NCBI RefSeq assembly: GCF_910588715.1
Contig: NZ_CAJURG010000002.1
Location: 124,001 to 188,000 of the forward strand
DNA length: 64,000 nucleotides
Direction: 5' to 3'
Source: an uncultured Clostridium sp.
GTDB taxonomy: Bacteria > Bacillota > Clostridia > Clostridiales > Clostridiaceae
The position numbers were made by a program, and so were the translations under genes. Of this stretch, positions 1 through 8,866 are shown in pieces. Below the pieces are notes generated by a model. It searched no databases. It was not told the DNA's origin and saw only the letters and a program-made list of their open reading frames with translations. Within the stretch, counting starts at the first letter, position 1. Each line of letters begins with the position of its first letter.

Positions 1-1437
1 TAAGTTTGCAACCATAATACTATGATGATATGTTCCGGGCGCTTCCATTAGTAATCTTTTTAAAAGTGGACTATTTGCATTTGAAAGTTCTAAAAGCTTC
101 ATATTTGTAACTAAATTAAAACTAGATTCTATAAATGGTAATAATCCTATAGCTAGTATTCCTGAAATAAAAGACCCAAGTGCAACTAACATCATATCAA
201 ATAATATTTTCTTTATATTATTTGATAAAAGAATCCCACTTGATAGCACAACAACTGAAACTGAAATTGCAACATAAAAAGTTGAATATAATATATCATT
301 TCTTTGACTAACCTTTCTTAATGAAGTTGATGCTACAATAGTTCCAACTATTCCAACTAAAATAATTTGAGGATCAAAACCAGTTATAATTGCAATAAAC
401 ATTAAATTTAATAAGTTTATTATAACTGAAACTTTATAATCTAAAAATACAGTAAGAAGCATTGGTGAACATGCTATTGGAATTAAAAATAATGATACAA
501 ATGTAAAGATTCTAGTAGTTACTAAAGATAATAAATTTAATAGTAATATTAAAAACACAAGCTTAGTATTCTTAAGAACCTTAGGCCTTTCTTTTTTTAG
601 ATATACATATTGTAATATTAATATGAATAATACATAAAATGCTATTATTATATAAGTATATATATAATCTTTACTTATTCCTTCTCCTAATAATCCTAAC
701 TCTGTAAGGATAGATATTTGCCTTTGTGTTATTGGCTCTCCTTCTTTTACTATAGTTTGGTTTTTCTTTATCATTACCTTTGAAACACTTTTTAAAGCTT
801 CTTTAACAGCTTCATCTGTTTTTGCTTGATCAAAAAAGTAATTTGGATGTACTTGACTATCACATATTTCTTTTAAAATATTTTCTAGATCATCATTTAA
901 ATTTTGACTTTTTAAATAATTATCAATTATTATTTTAGCTTCATCTATTTCTTCGTTGCTTCCATCTTCTATTTGATTCTCATAAGCCCTATCAATAGCT
1001 ACTAACGCTACCCATTGTAATTCTGTAGCTTTATCCACTGTTAAATCTAATAATATTTTATATTGATTATCTGAAAGCTTAAAGGCTTCTATCTTTTTTA
1101 ATTCATTAATTTTATCTTTTTCTTGTATTTCACTACTCTTTAAATTTATTAACTTATCAAAAAATGATTTTATATTTTGACTTGCTTCAATTTTTACTTC
1201 GCTTTTAAGAGTAAACTTCTTCTCTACTTTTTCTTTTACCTCTTGTTCTCTTACAGTTGTAGCTTCTTCATCAATAATATCTCTAGGTGCCTTTATATCA
1301 ACACTAGCAATATCACCTTCGTTAAAGTTATATCTCTTTGGTGTTACAACTGTCATAATTATAAAATAAACTAAAATTGCTGTAACAGTAAATAAAAATA
1401 TCCTCTTCCATTTATCCTTGTTAATATTTTTATTCAT
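1..1437 (-). CDS. yqfF: 7TM-HD cyclic-di-AMP phosphodiesterase, YqfF/PgpH family (3' end outside window)
   Basis: The protein starts at the ATG at 1437-1435 and stays open to base 1, giving 479 codons without a stop. One N-terminal transmembrane segment (about residues 10-30) is followed by a soluble extracytoplasmic region of about 230 residues (7TMR-HDED type) and then a run of at least six hydrophobic helices. The last residues, GTYHHSIMVANL, are the start of the HD metal-binding domain. That order is diagnostic for YqfF/PgpH. Family knowledge: these proteins hydrolyse cyclic di-AMP at the membrane. It follows yqfD by about 50 bases and belongs to the yqfC-yqfD-yqfF cluster of clostridia. 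The HD catalytic domain itself lies beyond the window, so activity cannot be judged. The region has no ORF-track entry only because the stop is not in the window. Confidence 0.93.
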   Translation of the reverse strand, partial: MNKNINKDKWKRIFLFTVTAILVYFIIMTVVTPKRYNFNEGDIASVDIKAPRDIIDEEATTVREQEVKEKVEKKFTLKSEVKIEASQNIKSFFDKLINLKSSEIQEKDKINELKKIEAFKLSDNQYKILLDLTVDKATELQWVALVAIDRAYENQIEDGSNEEIDEAKIIIDNYLKSQNLNDDLENILKEICDSQVHPNYFFDQAKTDEAVKEALKSVSKVMIKKNQTIVKEGEPITQRQISILTELGLLGEGISKDYIYTYIIIAFYVLFILILQYVYLKKERPKVLKNTKLVFLILLLNLLSLVTTRIFTFVSLFLIPIACSPMLLTVFLDYKVSVIINLLNLMFIAIITGFDPQIILVGIVGTIVASTSLRKVSQRNDILYSTFYVAISVSVVVLSSGILLSNNIKKILFDMMLVALGSFISGILAIGLLPFIESSFNLVTNMKLLELSNANSPLLKRLLMEAPGTYHHSIMVANL

Positions 1438-1486
1438 AATATTTTTATCCTTCACTTTGTTCACCTTCTCATCCTACCCTACTTGT

Positions 1487-2626
1487 CTAATAGCTCACAG
1501 TATTTTCACTTGCTATATTTTGCTCTACAACAAATACAACATTGACTAATAAATTTTCATCATCTTTCTTCTTTTTCTCTACTACCTTATCTACTATTTT
1601 AGCATCTCTTCGTAATTCGTTTAATAATGACTTTTCTAACTTCCCTACTGCATTTTCTATAGCCTCTTCTTCAGATAAGCTTATATCTTTTTCTATTCTT
1701 TCATAATATAACACCTTATTAAATAATTTACCACTCACTTCTATTTTATCATAATGTTTAAAGTCTTTTATAGCCTTTTTTAGATAAATTTTTTTCCCAA
1801 AAATACTTATAAATATATCACTATCTTTTTTCCCACTTCTTTCAAGATTACTTCCACTAACCTTTACATTCATTGCTTTTTCATAAAATGTATTTGCCAT
1901 AGCCATTCCCCTTGGTGGCAAAATATATTCTCCACCTTCACCTCCATCTATACCTTCTATTACAACATCTCCACTCTTAACCAATTGTCCACTTTTAACT
2001 TTTGCCCTACCCGCAAAAGTATAAATTCTCTTAATCTCTCCATCCATGGTAGCAACTAAATTTCCATATTCATAACTTTTTTGTTGTGGTGGATTTATTT
2101 TTTCCTCGACTACAACCTTTAAAGTAGAACCTTCAATTCTCACTCTAAGCCATAATATTTCAGAACTAATATTTTCTAACTTTTTTTCTATTTCCTTTAC
2201 ATCAATAGACTTTTTAGCAATCCCTGGGCTTATACCTATACTATTTAATTGCTTTCTTATTTCAAATGGCGGTATATTTTGTTTAACATCTACTTCTATA
2301 GCCCATATGTAAGTAGATAAATAGTATATTATAGCTAAAAATATAAATCCACCAATAACTAAAGATAACTTCTTTTTTATATTTCCTAAAAAGAATACAA
2401 ATCCTTCGCTTTTTATAATATTTATTCTGCCACCTAAATTTTCTACGTATTCTCTTACCTCATCATAACTCAAATAATCAATTTCTAATATTAACGTAGC
2501 AAAATCTTTTCTCTTAACTTTATAAACTTTAATATTCTTTCTCCAAAATAAATTCAATATCCTTTCAGCATTTAATATCTTTATCTCAACTAATATCTTT
2601 CCCTTTTTTATCTTATCAAAAGCCAT
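1487..2626 (-). CDS. yqfD: Sporulation protein YqfD
   Basis: 379 residues, matching the usual YqfD length. A cytoplasmic N-terminal part of about 90 residues is followed by one transmembrane segment (about residues 88-108, rich in I, L, V and F) and a large outer part. The outer part contains a POTRA-like stretch right after the membrane (residues 110-170) and a later GDVVIEG beta region. Family knowledge: YqfD is made under sigma-E in the mother cell and is needed for normal spore formation; its biochemical role is unknown. It lies 7 bases after the yqfC stop, so the two are surely cotranscribed, and yqfF follows. The ribosome binding site GAGGTG sits 6 bases before the ATG at 2626. Confidence 0.9.
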   Translation of the reverse strand: MAFDKIKKGKILVEIKILNAERILNLFWRKNIKVYKVKRKDFATLILEIDYLSYDEVREYVENLGGRINIIKSEGFVFFLGNIKKKLSLVIGGFIFLAIIYYLSTYIWAIEVDVKQNIPPFEIRKQLNSIGISPGIAKKSIDVKEIEKKLENISSEILWLRVRIEGSTLKVVVEEKINPPQQKSYEYGNLVATMDGEIKRIYTFAGRAKVKSGQLVKSGDVVIEGIDGGEGGEYILPPRGMAMANTFYEKAMNVKVSGSNLERSGKKDSDIFISIFGKKIYLKKAIKDFKHYDKIEVSGKLFNKVLYYERIEKDISLSEEEAIENAVGKLEKSLLNELRRDAKIVDKVVEKKKKDDENLLVNVVFVVEQNIASENTVSY

Positions 2627-2633
2627 TTTCTAT

Positions 2634-2912
2634 TCACCTCACATACTCAATTGAATCAAAATAGCCCTTAATAGTTATAGTTGATGCGGCTATATATAAT
2701 ATTTCAAAATCATGCCCCTTTATTTCTATCGGCGACATGTTTGTATTTATTTTTATTTTTTCTCTTTCAAATAACATTATGCCTTTATGATTTTCTATAG
2801 TAACTTCATTTCTTCCTATAACAATAATCTTGGGTACATTTAATAATACATCTTTAGGGAGATCAAGCTTTTCAACTAAAACTTCTTTACCTCTATTAAT
2901 TTTACTTTCCAT
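2634..2912 (-). CDS. yqfC: Sporulation protein YqfC
   Basis: 92 residues, full length for the YqfC family, a small soluble protein rich in beta strand (IIVIGRNEVTIENHKGI, then IKIN and ITIKG). It starts at the ATG at 2912 with AAAGGAGAG about 8 bases upstream. Family knowledge: yqfC is the first gene of a sigma-E operon with yqfD and affects sporulation in Bacillus and clostridia. Upstream, the minus strand carries CATAAAGT near 2958, which resembles a sigma-E -10 (CATACAAT) at six of eight positions; no convincing -35 was seen, so this promoter is only a guess. A terminator at 2988-3017 separates it from the decayed yqeY, which supports a separate start of transcription here. Confidence 0.88.
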   Translation of the reverse strand: MESKINRGKEVLVEKLDLPKDVLLNVPKIIVIGRNEVTIENHKGIMLFEREKIKINTNMSPIEIKGHDFEILYIAASTITIKGYFDSIEYVR

Positions 2913-2987
2913 AAGTTTCTCTCCTTTAAATAATACTCTCTCAATGTACTTTATGATTTTATGTTAAAGAAAATCACAAAAATAAAA

Positions 2988-3017
2988 AAAAGAACTCAAT
3001 ATAAATTGAGTTCTTTT
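2988..3017. terminator. Rho-independent terminator between yqeY remnant and yqfC
   Basis: Perfect 13-bp inverted repeat with arms AAAAGAACTCAAT and ATTGAGTTCTTTT around a 4-base loop. On the minus strand it is followed by a T-rich tract. It ends the rpsU/yqeY-remnant transcript before yqfC. Confidence 0.85.
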
Positions 3018-3030
3018 AACTATTTATTAT

Positions 3031-3451
3031 TTAAATACTCTTTAAAAATCTGACTAACAAGTTTTTATCTGCTTTATCTATAACCTTTGGTCTAACTGCT
3101 GACATAAGCTTACCCATGTCTTTCATGTTATTGATACCATCTTCTGTAGCTGTTTCTTTTACAATTTGTAAAATTATTCTTCACTTAAATTGCTGAGGAA
3201 GGTAACCTAGCAAGATTTTATTTTCAAATTTACTTTGATAAATTAAATCCTAACTATTTCCCTTTTCAAATTCAAGTATCGTATCATACGCTACTTGACT
3301 TCTTTTGCTAATATTTCTATAACCTTATCGTCCTCAAGCGTAACACCATCGGTTTTTCACTAGCAATACAACAGACTTAATAAACTTAAAAAATTAAATG
3401 AAAATTAATTTTCATTTATTATTCTTTTAGTCTTTCTTTTATTAATGGCAT
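3031..3451 (-). pseudogene. yqeY: Decayed yqeY (GatB/YqeY domain protein)
   Basis: The minus strand holds pieces of a YqeY protein in all three frames. It begins with MPLIKERLKE (ATG at 3451), which then runs into stops. A middle part reads roughly KTDGVTLEDDKVIEILAKEVK and then ILEFEKGNS only after frame changes. PQQLSEE is followed by a stop, and the C-terminal KETATEDGINNMKDMGKL continues to a TAA at 3031. Intact YqeY is about 148 residues; here the interval is 421 bases with several frameshifts, internal stops and some apparent loss near the N terminus. Its position, between rpsU and yqfC, is exactly where clostridia keep intact yqeY, so this is in-place decay and not a foreign fragment. 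YqeY resembles the tRNA-binding tail domain of GatB; its function is not firmly known. Confidence 0.88.
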
Positions 3452-3481
3452 ACTTAAATACCTAGTTTGAAAAATTTAAAA

Positions 3482-3658
3482 CTACTTGAATTTTCTCTTT
3501 CTTGCAGCTTCTGATTTTTTCTTTCTCTTAACACTTGGTTTTTCATAGTGTTCTCTCTTTCTAACTTCTGAAAGAACCCCAGCTCTTGCGCATTTTCTCT
3601 TAAATCTTCTTAATGCACTTTCTAGTGTTTCGTTTTCTCCAACTTTGATTTCTGACAT
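3482..3658 (-). CDS. rpsU: 30S ribosomal protein S21
   Basis: 58 residues starting MSEIKVGENETLESALRR and ending KKKKSEAARKRKFK, the standard S21 sequence with its basic C-terminal tail. Too short for most ORF lists. The start ATG at 3658 is preceded by an unusually strong GGAGGGAGGG ribosome binding site. S21 is a small-subunit protein involved in initiation. A consensus promoter lies upstream at 3730-3759. Downstream is the ruined yqeY, so in this strain rpsU is probably the only useful gene of its transcript. Confidence 0.97.
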   Translation of the reverse strand: MSEIKVGENETLESALRRFKRKCARAGVLSEVRKREHYEKPSVKRKKKSEAARKRKFK

Positions 3659-3729
3659 CTATTATCCCTCCCTCCGCTAGCTCAAATTAGTATCTTTAAC
3701 TCAGCTACGGGCTTAATAACACATATTGT

Positions 3730-3759
3730 ATTATACAATAATGGTCACAAAAATGTCAA
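3730..3759 (-). promoter_or_regulatory. Sigma-A promoter of rpsU
   Basis: On the minus strand TTGACA (3759-3754) and TATAAT (3735-3730), both perfect consensus, are separated by 18 bases. The leader to the rpsU start is about 65 bases and contains a GCTAGC palindrome just before the ribosome binding site. Confidence 0.85.
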
Positions 3760-3781
3760 TATTATTTATACTATTTTTCTA

Positions 3782-4126
3782 TTAACCTGGTGGCCATTTT
3801 AATCCTCTAGAACCTAATATATGAAAATGTATATGATTTACTGTTTGCCCACCATCAGCTCCGCAGTTGTTAACAATTCTGTAACCTGAATCAGCAATAC
3901 CTAGTTCTCTTACTATTTTATTTATTACCATGAATATATGTGAAACTATTCCACAATTTTCTTCTGTTAGTTCATTAGCACTACTAATATGCTCCTTTGG
4001 TATTACTAAAAAATGAACTGGCGCTTCTGGACTTATATCATAAAATGCAAGAACTTTATCATCTTCATATATTTTATTAGATGGAATTTCTCCAGCTATT
4101 ATTTTGCAAAAAATACACTCTCCCAT
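3782..4126 (-). CDS. HIT-family nucleotide-binding protein (HinT-like)
   Basis: 114 residues, the usual size of a HinT-type protein. The histidine triad is seen as VNHIHFHILG near residues 96-105, and the N terminus carries CIFCKIIAGEIPS. These proteins hydrolyse purine nucleoside phosphoramidates; the middle histidine is the nucleophile. The gene lies between mtaB and rpsU, the normal clostridial position. The ATG at 4126 has AGGAGG spaced by about 7 bases. No separate promoter was identified; it may be read from the prmA-rsmE-mtaB operon about 90 bases upstream. The final residues GLKWPPG are typical of the short bacterial form. Confidence 0.93.
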   Translation of the reverse strand: MGECIFCKIIAGEIPSNKIYEDDKVLAFYDISPEAPVHFLVIPKEHISSANELTEENCGIVSHIFMVINKIVRELGIADSGYRIVNNCGADGGQTVNHIHFHILGSRGLKWPPG

Positions 4127-4215
4127 AAACTCACCTCCTTTAACTAAAATTTTAAATTTAGTTAGCTTAAATTACACCTCCAATATTTAGAGAAGGTGTT
4201 TATTTTTCAAAACTT

Positions 4216-5520
4216 TTAAACCATACTTGCTACTACATGATCACAAGTAGCTTCTTCTATCTTAACATCTACTATTTTACCCGTAATATCAGCTGACATA
4301 CAATTTACTATTACCTTTATGTAATTTCTTGTATATCCTTCATAAAAATCTGGCTTATCCTTAATTTCCTTTTCTATTAAAACATCCATTACTCTTCCAA
4401 TAAACTTTTTATTAAAATCATACTCATTTTTATCACTTAGCTCTATCAATGCTTTACTTCTTATGTCTTTTATGTTTCCATCTACTTGATTTGGCATATC
4501 TGCAGCTTTTGTTCCCTTTCTTGGACTATATTTAAACACATGAGTTTTAGTTAAATGAATTTTCTTTAGATATTCATAAGTTTCATTAAACTCCTCTTCT
4601 GTTTCTCCCGGGAATCCAACAATTACATCCGTTGAAATTGATACATCAAGTAATGTTTTTCTCAACATATTGACAGATTCTTCATACTCTTTTGCTGTGT
4701 ATCTTCTATTCATTCTCTTTAATGTTGCATCACAACCACTTTGAAGTGATAAATGAAAATGAGGACAAAGTTTTTTAAAGCCTTTAATCTTTTCAATAAC
4801 CTCTTCCGTAAAGAATGCTGGTTCAATAGATCCTATTCTAATTCTTTCTATTCCCTCTATCTTTTCTATTTCTTCTATTATATTTATTAAGTTTATATTA
4901 CCTTCTAAATCTAATCCATAGGAAGCTGTATGTATTCCTGAAAGTATAACTTCCTTAAATCCATGGGCTGCTAATTCTTTAACCTCTTCTAAAACTTTAT
5001 TTGGATCTTTTGAGCAAACTGATCCTCTTGCATATGGTATTGTGCAATATGTACAAAATCTATTACATCCATCTTGAATCTTTAAAAAAGCTCTAGTTTT
5101 ATCTTGATAATCCTCTATTTTTAAATCTTCAAATTTCTTATTTTGTAGTACTGGTTGAACATGTACTTGTGGCTGTCCTTCATCTTTAGCCTTATTAACA
5201 TAATAAACTACATCACCTTTATTTCTTGTACCTAAAACCACATCAACTCCTGGTATTTCTGAAACCTCCTTAGGTGCCATTTGAGAATAACATCCAACTG
5301 CTGCAATTATAGCATCAGGATTAGTTCTTCTTGCTCTGCTTATTATTTGTCTTGATTTTTTATCTCCCATATTAGTAACTGTACAAGTATTTATTACATA
5401 TACATCAGAAAACTCATTAAAATCTACAACCTCGTATCCTTCTCTAATAAATTTCTCTGCCATAGCTTCTGACTCATACACATTAACTCTACACCCTAAT
5501 GTAGCAAATGCAACCTTCAT
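4216..5520 (-). CDS. mtaB: tRNA N6-threonylcarbamoyladenosine-37 C2 methylthiotransferase
   Basis: 434 residues. The N-terminal UPF0004 domain has its three iron-sulfur cysteines in LGCRVN, INTCTVTN and AVGCYSQM. The radical SAM domain has CNRFCTYC near residue 150, and a C-terminal TRAM domain follows. The opening MKVAFATLGCRVNVYESEAM is characteristic of MtaB rather than MiaB or RimO. It converts t6A37 to ms2t6A37 in tRNAs reading ANN codons. The start codon overlaps the rsmE stop by one base (TAATG), a sign of translational coupling, and prmA-rsmE-mtaB form one operon for translation-related methylation. Confidence 0.95.
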   Translation of the reverse strand: MKVAFATLGCRVNVYESEAMAEKFIREGYEVVDFNEFSDVYVINTCTVTNMGDKKSRQIISRARRTNPDAIIAAVGCYSQMAPKEVSEIPGVDVVLGTRNKGDVVYYVNKAKDEGQPQVHVQPVLQNKKFEDLKIEDYQDKTRAFLKIQDGCNRFCTYCTIPYARGSVCSKDPNKVLEEVKELAAHGFKEVILSGIHTASYGLDLEGNINLINIIEEIEKIEGIERIRIGSIEPAFFTEEVIEKIKGFKKLCPHFHLSLQSGCDATLKRMNRRYTAKEYEESVNMLRKTLLDVSISTDVIVGFPGETEEEFNETYEYLKKIHLTKTHVFKYSPRKGTKAADMPNQVDGNIKDIRSKALIELSDKNEYDFNKKFIGRVMDVLIEKEIKDKPDFYEGYTRNYIKVIVNCMSADITGKIVDVKIEEATCDHVVASMV

Positions 5521-6281
5521 TAATCATTTCCTCCTAAATCGCTAAGCTCATATTGTATTAAAGACGCTGCAACAAAGCCTGCTGTTTCAGTCCTTAATAT
5601 TCTTTTTCCAAGAGTAACTATACGAGCTCCTTTATCTTTAAGTCTTTCAACTTCACTTTCTTCAATCCCACCTTCAGGACCAACAAATATTCCTACATTT
5701 TTTATATCATCTACCATATTTTCTATTCTTAACTCATTCATCAAAGTTTTTATTCCAAAATTATTTGCATTTTCATATGGAACTATTAGTAAATCTAAAG
5801 ATTTTATTTTATCTAAAACTTCTTCAAATTCAATTGGCTCTAAGACACTTGGAATTATACTTCTCTTACTTTGCTTTGCTGCTTCTAAAGCTATTTTCTT
5901 TAATCTATCTATCTTTTTAAATTCACCTTTTAATTTTACATCTACTCTATGAGTTATAACTGGAATAAATTCAGTAATTCCAAGCTCTGTTCCTTTTTGA
6001 ACTATTAAATCCATCTTTTGAGATTTTGGAAGTCCCTGAAATAAATATATCTTAATATCACTTTCATTATTCACTTCTAATTTTTCTAATATTTCTACTA
6101 AAACTTCTTGCTTTGAGACAGACATAACTTTCCCTAAATATTCAACGCCTTCACAATTATTTAATGTTACCTTTTCACCCTCAGAAATTCTAAGAACCTT
6201 ATATATATGCTTAACATCATCACCAATTATTTTAGCTACATCTCCATTAATTAATTCTTTTGGAGTAAAAAATTTATGCAT
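5520..6281 (-). CDS. rsmE: 16S rRNA (uracil-1498-N3)-methyltransferase
   Basis: 253 residues, the usual size. An N-terminal PUA-like part (residues 1-70) is followed by a SPOUT knot domain. The conserved motifs VGPEGGIEESEVERL and LGKRILRTETA near the C terminus form the SAM-binding knot. RsmE methylates U1498 of 16S rRNA after subunit assembly. The gene is 21 bases after prmA and overlaps mtaB by one base, so the three are cotranscribed. The ATG at 6281 is preceded by a weak AGGAGAGAAT signal. Confidence 0.95.
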   Translation of the reverse strand: MHKFFTPKELINGDVAKIIGDDVKHIYKVLRISEGEKVTLNNCEGVEYLGKVMSVSKQEVLVEILEKLEVNNESDIKIYLFQGLPKSQKMDLIVQKGTELGITEFIPVITHRVDVKLKGEFKKIDRLKKIALEAAKQSKRSIIPSVLEPIEFEEVLDKIKSLDLLIVPYENANNFGIKTLMNELRIENMVDDIKNVGIFVGPEGGIEESEVERLKDKGARIVTLGKRILRTETAGFVAASLIQYELSDLGGND

Positions 6282-6302
6282 TATCTTATTCTCTCCTAAA
6301 AA

Positions 6303-7244
6303 TTATTTTAATTTTGCAACTATACAGTTCCATTCACCATCTCTATTTTTTTCTATTACTTCAAAACCAGTAGCTTCAAGCTTTTCACAAACCATATCAA
6401 CTCTATCATGAATTATTCCTGATGTTATAAAAATTCCACCATCTTTTAAAACTCTTTTAACATCATCTGTTAATATGCAGATTATTTCTGCTAAAATGTT
6501 TGCTACAACTATGTCAGCTTTTCCATCAATAACTTCAACAAGATTTCCATGAAGTATTTCAATATTACTTAAATTATTATAACCTACATTTTCTATCGAA
6601 GACTCTACTGCAACTGGATCTAAATCTACTCCAACAGCTAATTTAGCTCCAAGTTTTGCTGCTGCTATAGCTAATATACCTGATCCACATCCAACATCAA
6701 ATACTGTACTTTCCTCTTTTACATATCTTTCTAATGCTTGAATACACATTCTTGTAGTTTCATGTGTTCCAGTTCCAAAAGCCATACCTGGATCTAAATC
6801 CACAACTAATTCATTTTCTTTTGCTTCATATTCTTCCCATATAGGCTTTACAACTATTTTTTCTCCAACCTTTGATGGTTTATAGTATTGTTTCCATGTG
6901 TTAGCCCAGTCTTCTTCATGCATTTTTTCATGCTCAACTTTAGCTTCTCCTAAATCAAGTCCCATTTCTTTTAATTCTTCTAATCTTTCATTAACATATG
7001 CTAATACATCTTGAATATTATCCTCTTCTGCAAAATATGCTTTTACAACAGCAACTTTTCCTTTATGCTCTAAAACATTTATATCAGCAAAATCCCATGT
7101 TAACGGTCCTTGTTCTCTTCCTAAAATATCTTCTGGGTCTTCTATTGCAACCCCCTTACAATCTAAGCTATAGAAAATACCTGATATTGGTTCTAAAGCT
7201 TCACTTTTAGTTATTACTCTAACTTCTATCCATGTTCCATCCAT
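6303..7244 (-). CDS. prmA: Ribosomal protein L11 methyltransferase
   Basis: 313 residues, full length. The N-terminal substrate-recognition domain (about 1-120) leads to a class I SAM domain with FGTGTHETTRM, DVGCGSGILAIAAAKLGA and VANILAEII, all PrmA signatures. It trimethylates L11 at several amino groups. It is the first gene of the prmA-rsmE-mtaB operon. In most Firmicutes prmA directly follows dnaJ; here a sulfite reductase, trmB and an O-antigen-ligase-like gene are between them, so the usual dnaJ-prmA link is broken and prmA must have its own promoter upstream of 7244. Confidence 0.95.
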   Translation of the reverse strand: MDGTWIEVRVITKSEALEPISGIFYSLDCKGVAIEDPEDILGREQGPLTWDFADINVLEHKGKVAVVKAYFAEEDNIQDVLAYVNERLEELKEMGLDLGEAKVEHEKMHEEDWANTWKQYYKPSKVGEKIVVKPIWEEYEAKENELVVDLDPGMAFGTGTHETTRMCIQALERYVKEESTVFDVGCGSGILAIAAAKLGAKLAVGVDLDPVAVESSIENVGYNNLSNIEILHGNLVEVIDGKADIVVANILAEIICILTDDVKRVLKDGGIFITSGIIHDRVDMVCEKLEATGFEVIEKNRDGEWNCIVAKLK

Positions 7245-7336
7245 TAATGAATCATCCTTTCACTTCTTTTCTGTTTAACTAATACTATATTTTACACATA
7301 TGTTTATATAAAGTCTAGAATAATTTATACACAAAA

Positions 7337-7366
7337 GGGATAACTATATTCATATATAGTTATCCC
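7337..7366. terminator. Terminator of the O-antigen-ligase-like gene
   Basis: Inverted repeat with arms GGGATAACTATAT and ATATAGTTATCCC. It lies 12 bases after the stop at 7378 on the minus strand and before prmA, with only a short T tract after it. Confidence 0.7.
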
Positions 7367-7377
7367 TAAATATTTAA

Positions 7378-8565
7378 TTAAATTACCATATCCTTTTTAT
7401 CACAATTCTTTTTATCATCTTTAGTAAATCTAACTTTTTTTATCATCTTATCATTTGCCATATTATAAGTAATTGCTCCCATACACACAAAGGTTGCACC
7501 TAATTGCGGAGCATATAAGGTGCAATCTACCATTCCCTGAACAACGACCATTGTATTCATAGCTGCAATTAATGGCAACATTTTATTATGTTTTTTATAT
7601 AAATTTATCATATCTTTATATAAATTAAATTTTATATATAAATATATTGCAAGTCCAACAATTCCCAATGTTACTAAAAATGTTAACCATAAATTATGAG
7701 GGTGGACTAAAAAAGTGATTATTTTATTATATAATTCAGGCTGATCACTATAAACAAAATTTGATCCATGTTGCAACATTCCCAACATTCCCCAACCAGT
7801 AATAGGCTTTTCAAAAACCATATTTACTGCTCCAAACCAAGTACGACATCGCGAATTAAAAGATGTTACTATTTCACCAAGAGGTGTTGTATTAGCAACT
7901 TTATTTTGAATCATAAAAAATATAATAGAAATTAATCCTACAGTAATAAAGATTGCTATTAATCCTCTTACATCTTTCTTTTCTTTTAATATATAATATA
8001 TTAATATTGATACTACTAAAGCTATAAATGCTCCACTTGACTCTGTAAGTAATAAAGCTACAACTACTATAGCTATTGAAATATTATAAATAATGCTATC
8101 TCTTTTATCCTTATTAATATATTTTAAATAAAAAATCATTAATATTATATTTCCAAACCAAGCACCTGTCATATTAGGATTTCCAAAAAAACTAAAAATT
8201 CTGTGTTGTGGCATACCCATTAAAATAAATATTATCTTTTCTATTATTCCTCCAATTGCTGCAATTACACTTAAATATACTATATAGTTAATTGCTTTAT
8301 TTATTCTACTCATTTTAGTAAAATAATTTTGAGAAAATACATTTAATCCAAAATATAAAAATAATCCACAAGAAGCTAATAAAGATAATAAATCTTTATT
8401 TAAAATACCAGTAAATACAGAATATAAAAATAATAAAAATAATCCTATATTCCAATAATTCATTTCTACTTTTAATTTTTTCCTAAATAATAAATTAGTC
8501 GCATATACAGCTGGAATCACAGCTGTAAAAGGGGAAAACACAATCATAATAATAAAATATATCAT
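7378..8565 (-). CDS. O-antigen ligase-like polytopic membrane protein (Wzy_C family)
   Basis: 395 residues with about 10-11 hydrophobic segments. A loop between late helices carries SRCRTWFGAVNMVFEKPITG and then FLVHPHNLWLTFLVTLG. The arginine loop followed by a W, P and G pattern and the PHNLWL motif fit the Wzy_C / O-antigen ligase family, which moves or polymerises lipid-linked glycans at the outer face of the membrane. A Gram-positive has no lipopolysaccharide, so the acceptor is more likely teichoic acid, a capsule or a glycoprotein. There are no other sugar genes nearby, so the substrate cannot be inferred. It stands alone between prmA and trmB, ends at its own terminator, and is probably a later insertion into the dnaJ-prmA interval. 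The ATG at 8565 has only a weak upstream signal. Confidence 0.7.
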   Translation of the reverse strand: MIYFIIMIVFSPFTAVIPAVYATNLLFRKKLKVEMNYWNIGLFLLFLYSVFTGILNKDLLSLLASCGLFLYFGLNVFSQNYFTKMSRINKAINYIVYLSVIAAIGGIIEKIIFILMGMPQHRIFSFFGNPNMTGAWFGNIILMIFYLKYINKDKRDSIIYNISIAIVVVALLLTESSGAFIALVVSILIYYILKEKKDVRGLIAIFITVGLISIIFFMIQNKVANTTPLGEIVTSFNSRCRTWFGAVNMVFEKPITGWGMLGMLQHGSNFVYSDQPELYNKIITFLVHPHNLWLTFLVTLGIVGLAIYLYIKFNLYKDMINLYKKHNKMLPLIAAMNTMVVVQGMVDCTLYAPQLGATFVCMGAITYNMANDKMIKKVRFTKDDKKNCDKKDMVI

Positions 8566-8835
8566 AATTTACCACCATTTTTTTATTTACACAAGTTTGT
8601 ATAACCTCATCAGTATACACACCACAAAAATTTTATTCAAAAAATCTTATTGTTTTTTTATTAAATTTATCTCAAATATTTTAACACATACTTAGTATTC
8701 CCCATAAATATTTTTATTTCTACAATAATAACACGTTTACATGTATCTATATAATAATAATAGTGCTATAAATTATATATATTTCTAATTTTTCTTTTTA
8801 TTAATATTATTTAATTCTTTATTGAATGATATTTT
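8566..8835. other. A+T-rich intergenic stretch without a recognised gene
   Basis: About 270 bases of extreme A+T content between trmB and the O-antigen-ligase-like gene. No open frame with a ribosome binding site and no RNA gene were found. An imperfect dyad ACATGTAAACGTGT near 8732-8745 might be an operator for the membrane protein gene; nothing else stands out. Confidence 0.5.
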
Positions 8836-8862
8836 AAAAAGATTGCAATATGCAACCTTTTT
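8836..8862 (-). terminator. Terminator of trmB
   Basis: Hairpin with arms AAAAAGGTTGCA and TGCAATCTTTTT on the minus strand (one internal mismatch), directly after the trmB stop at 8867. Confidence 0.8.
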
Positions 8863-8866
8863 AAAA

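Noticed and set aside
4168..4204. ACACCT/AGGTGT hairpin after mtaB
   Set aside because: Only six pairs with a large loop and no T tract on the minus strand; too weak to call a terminator.
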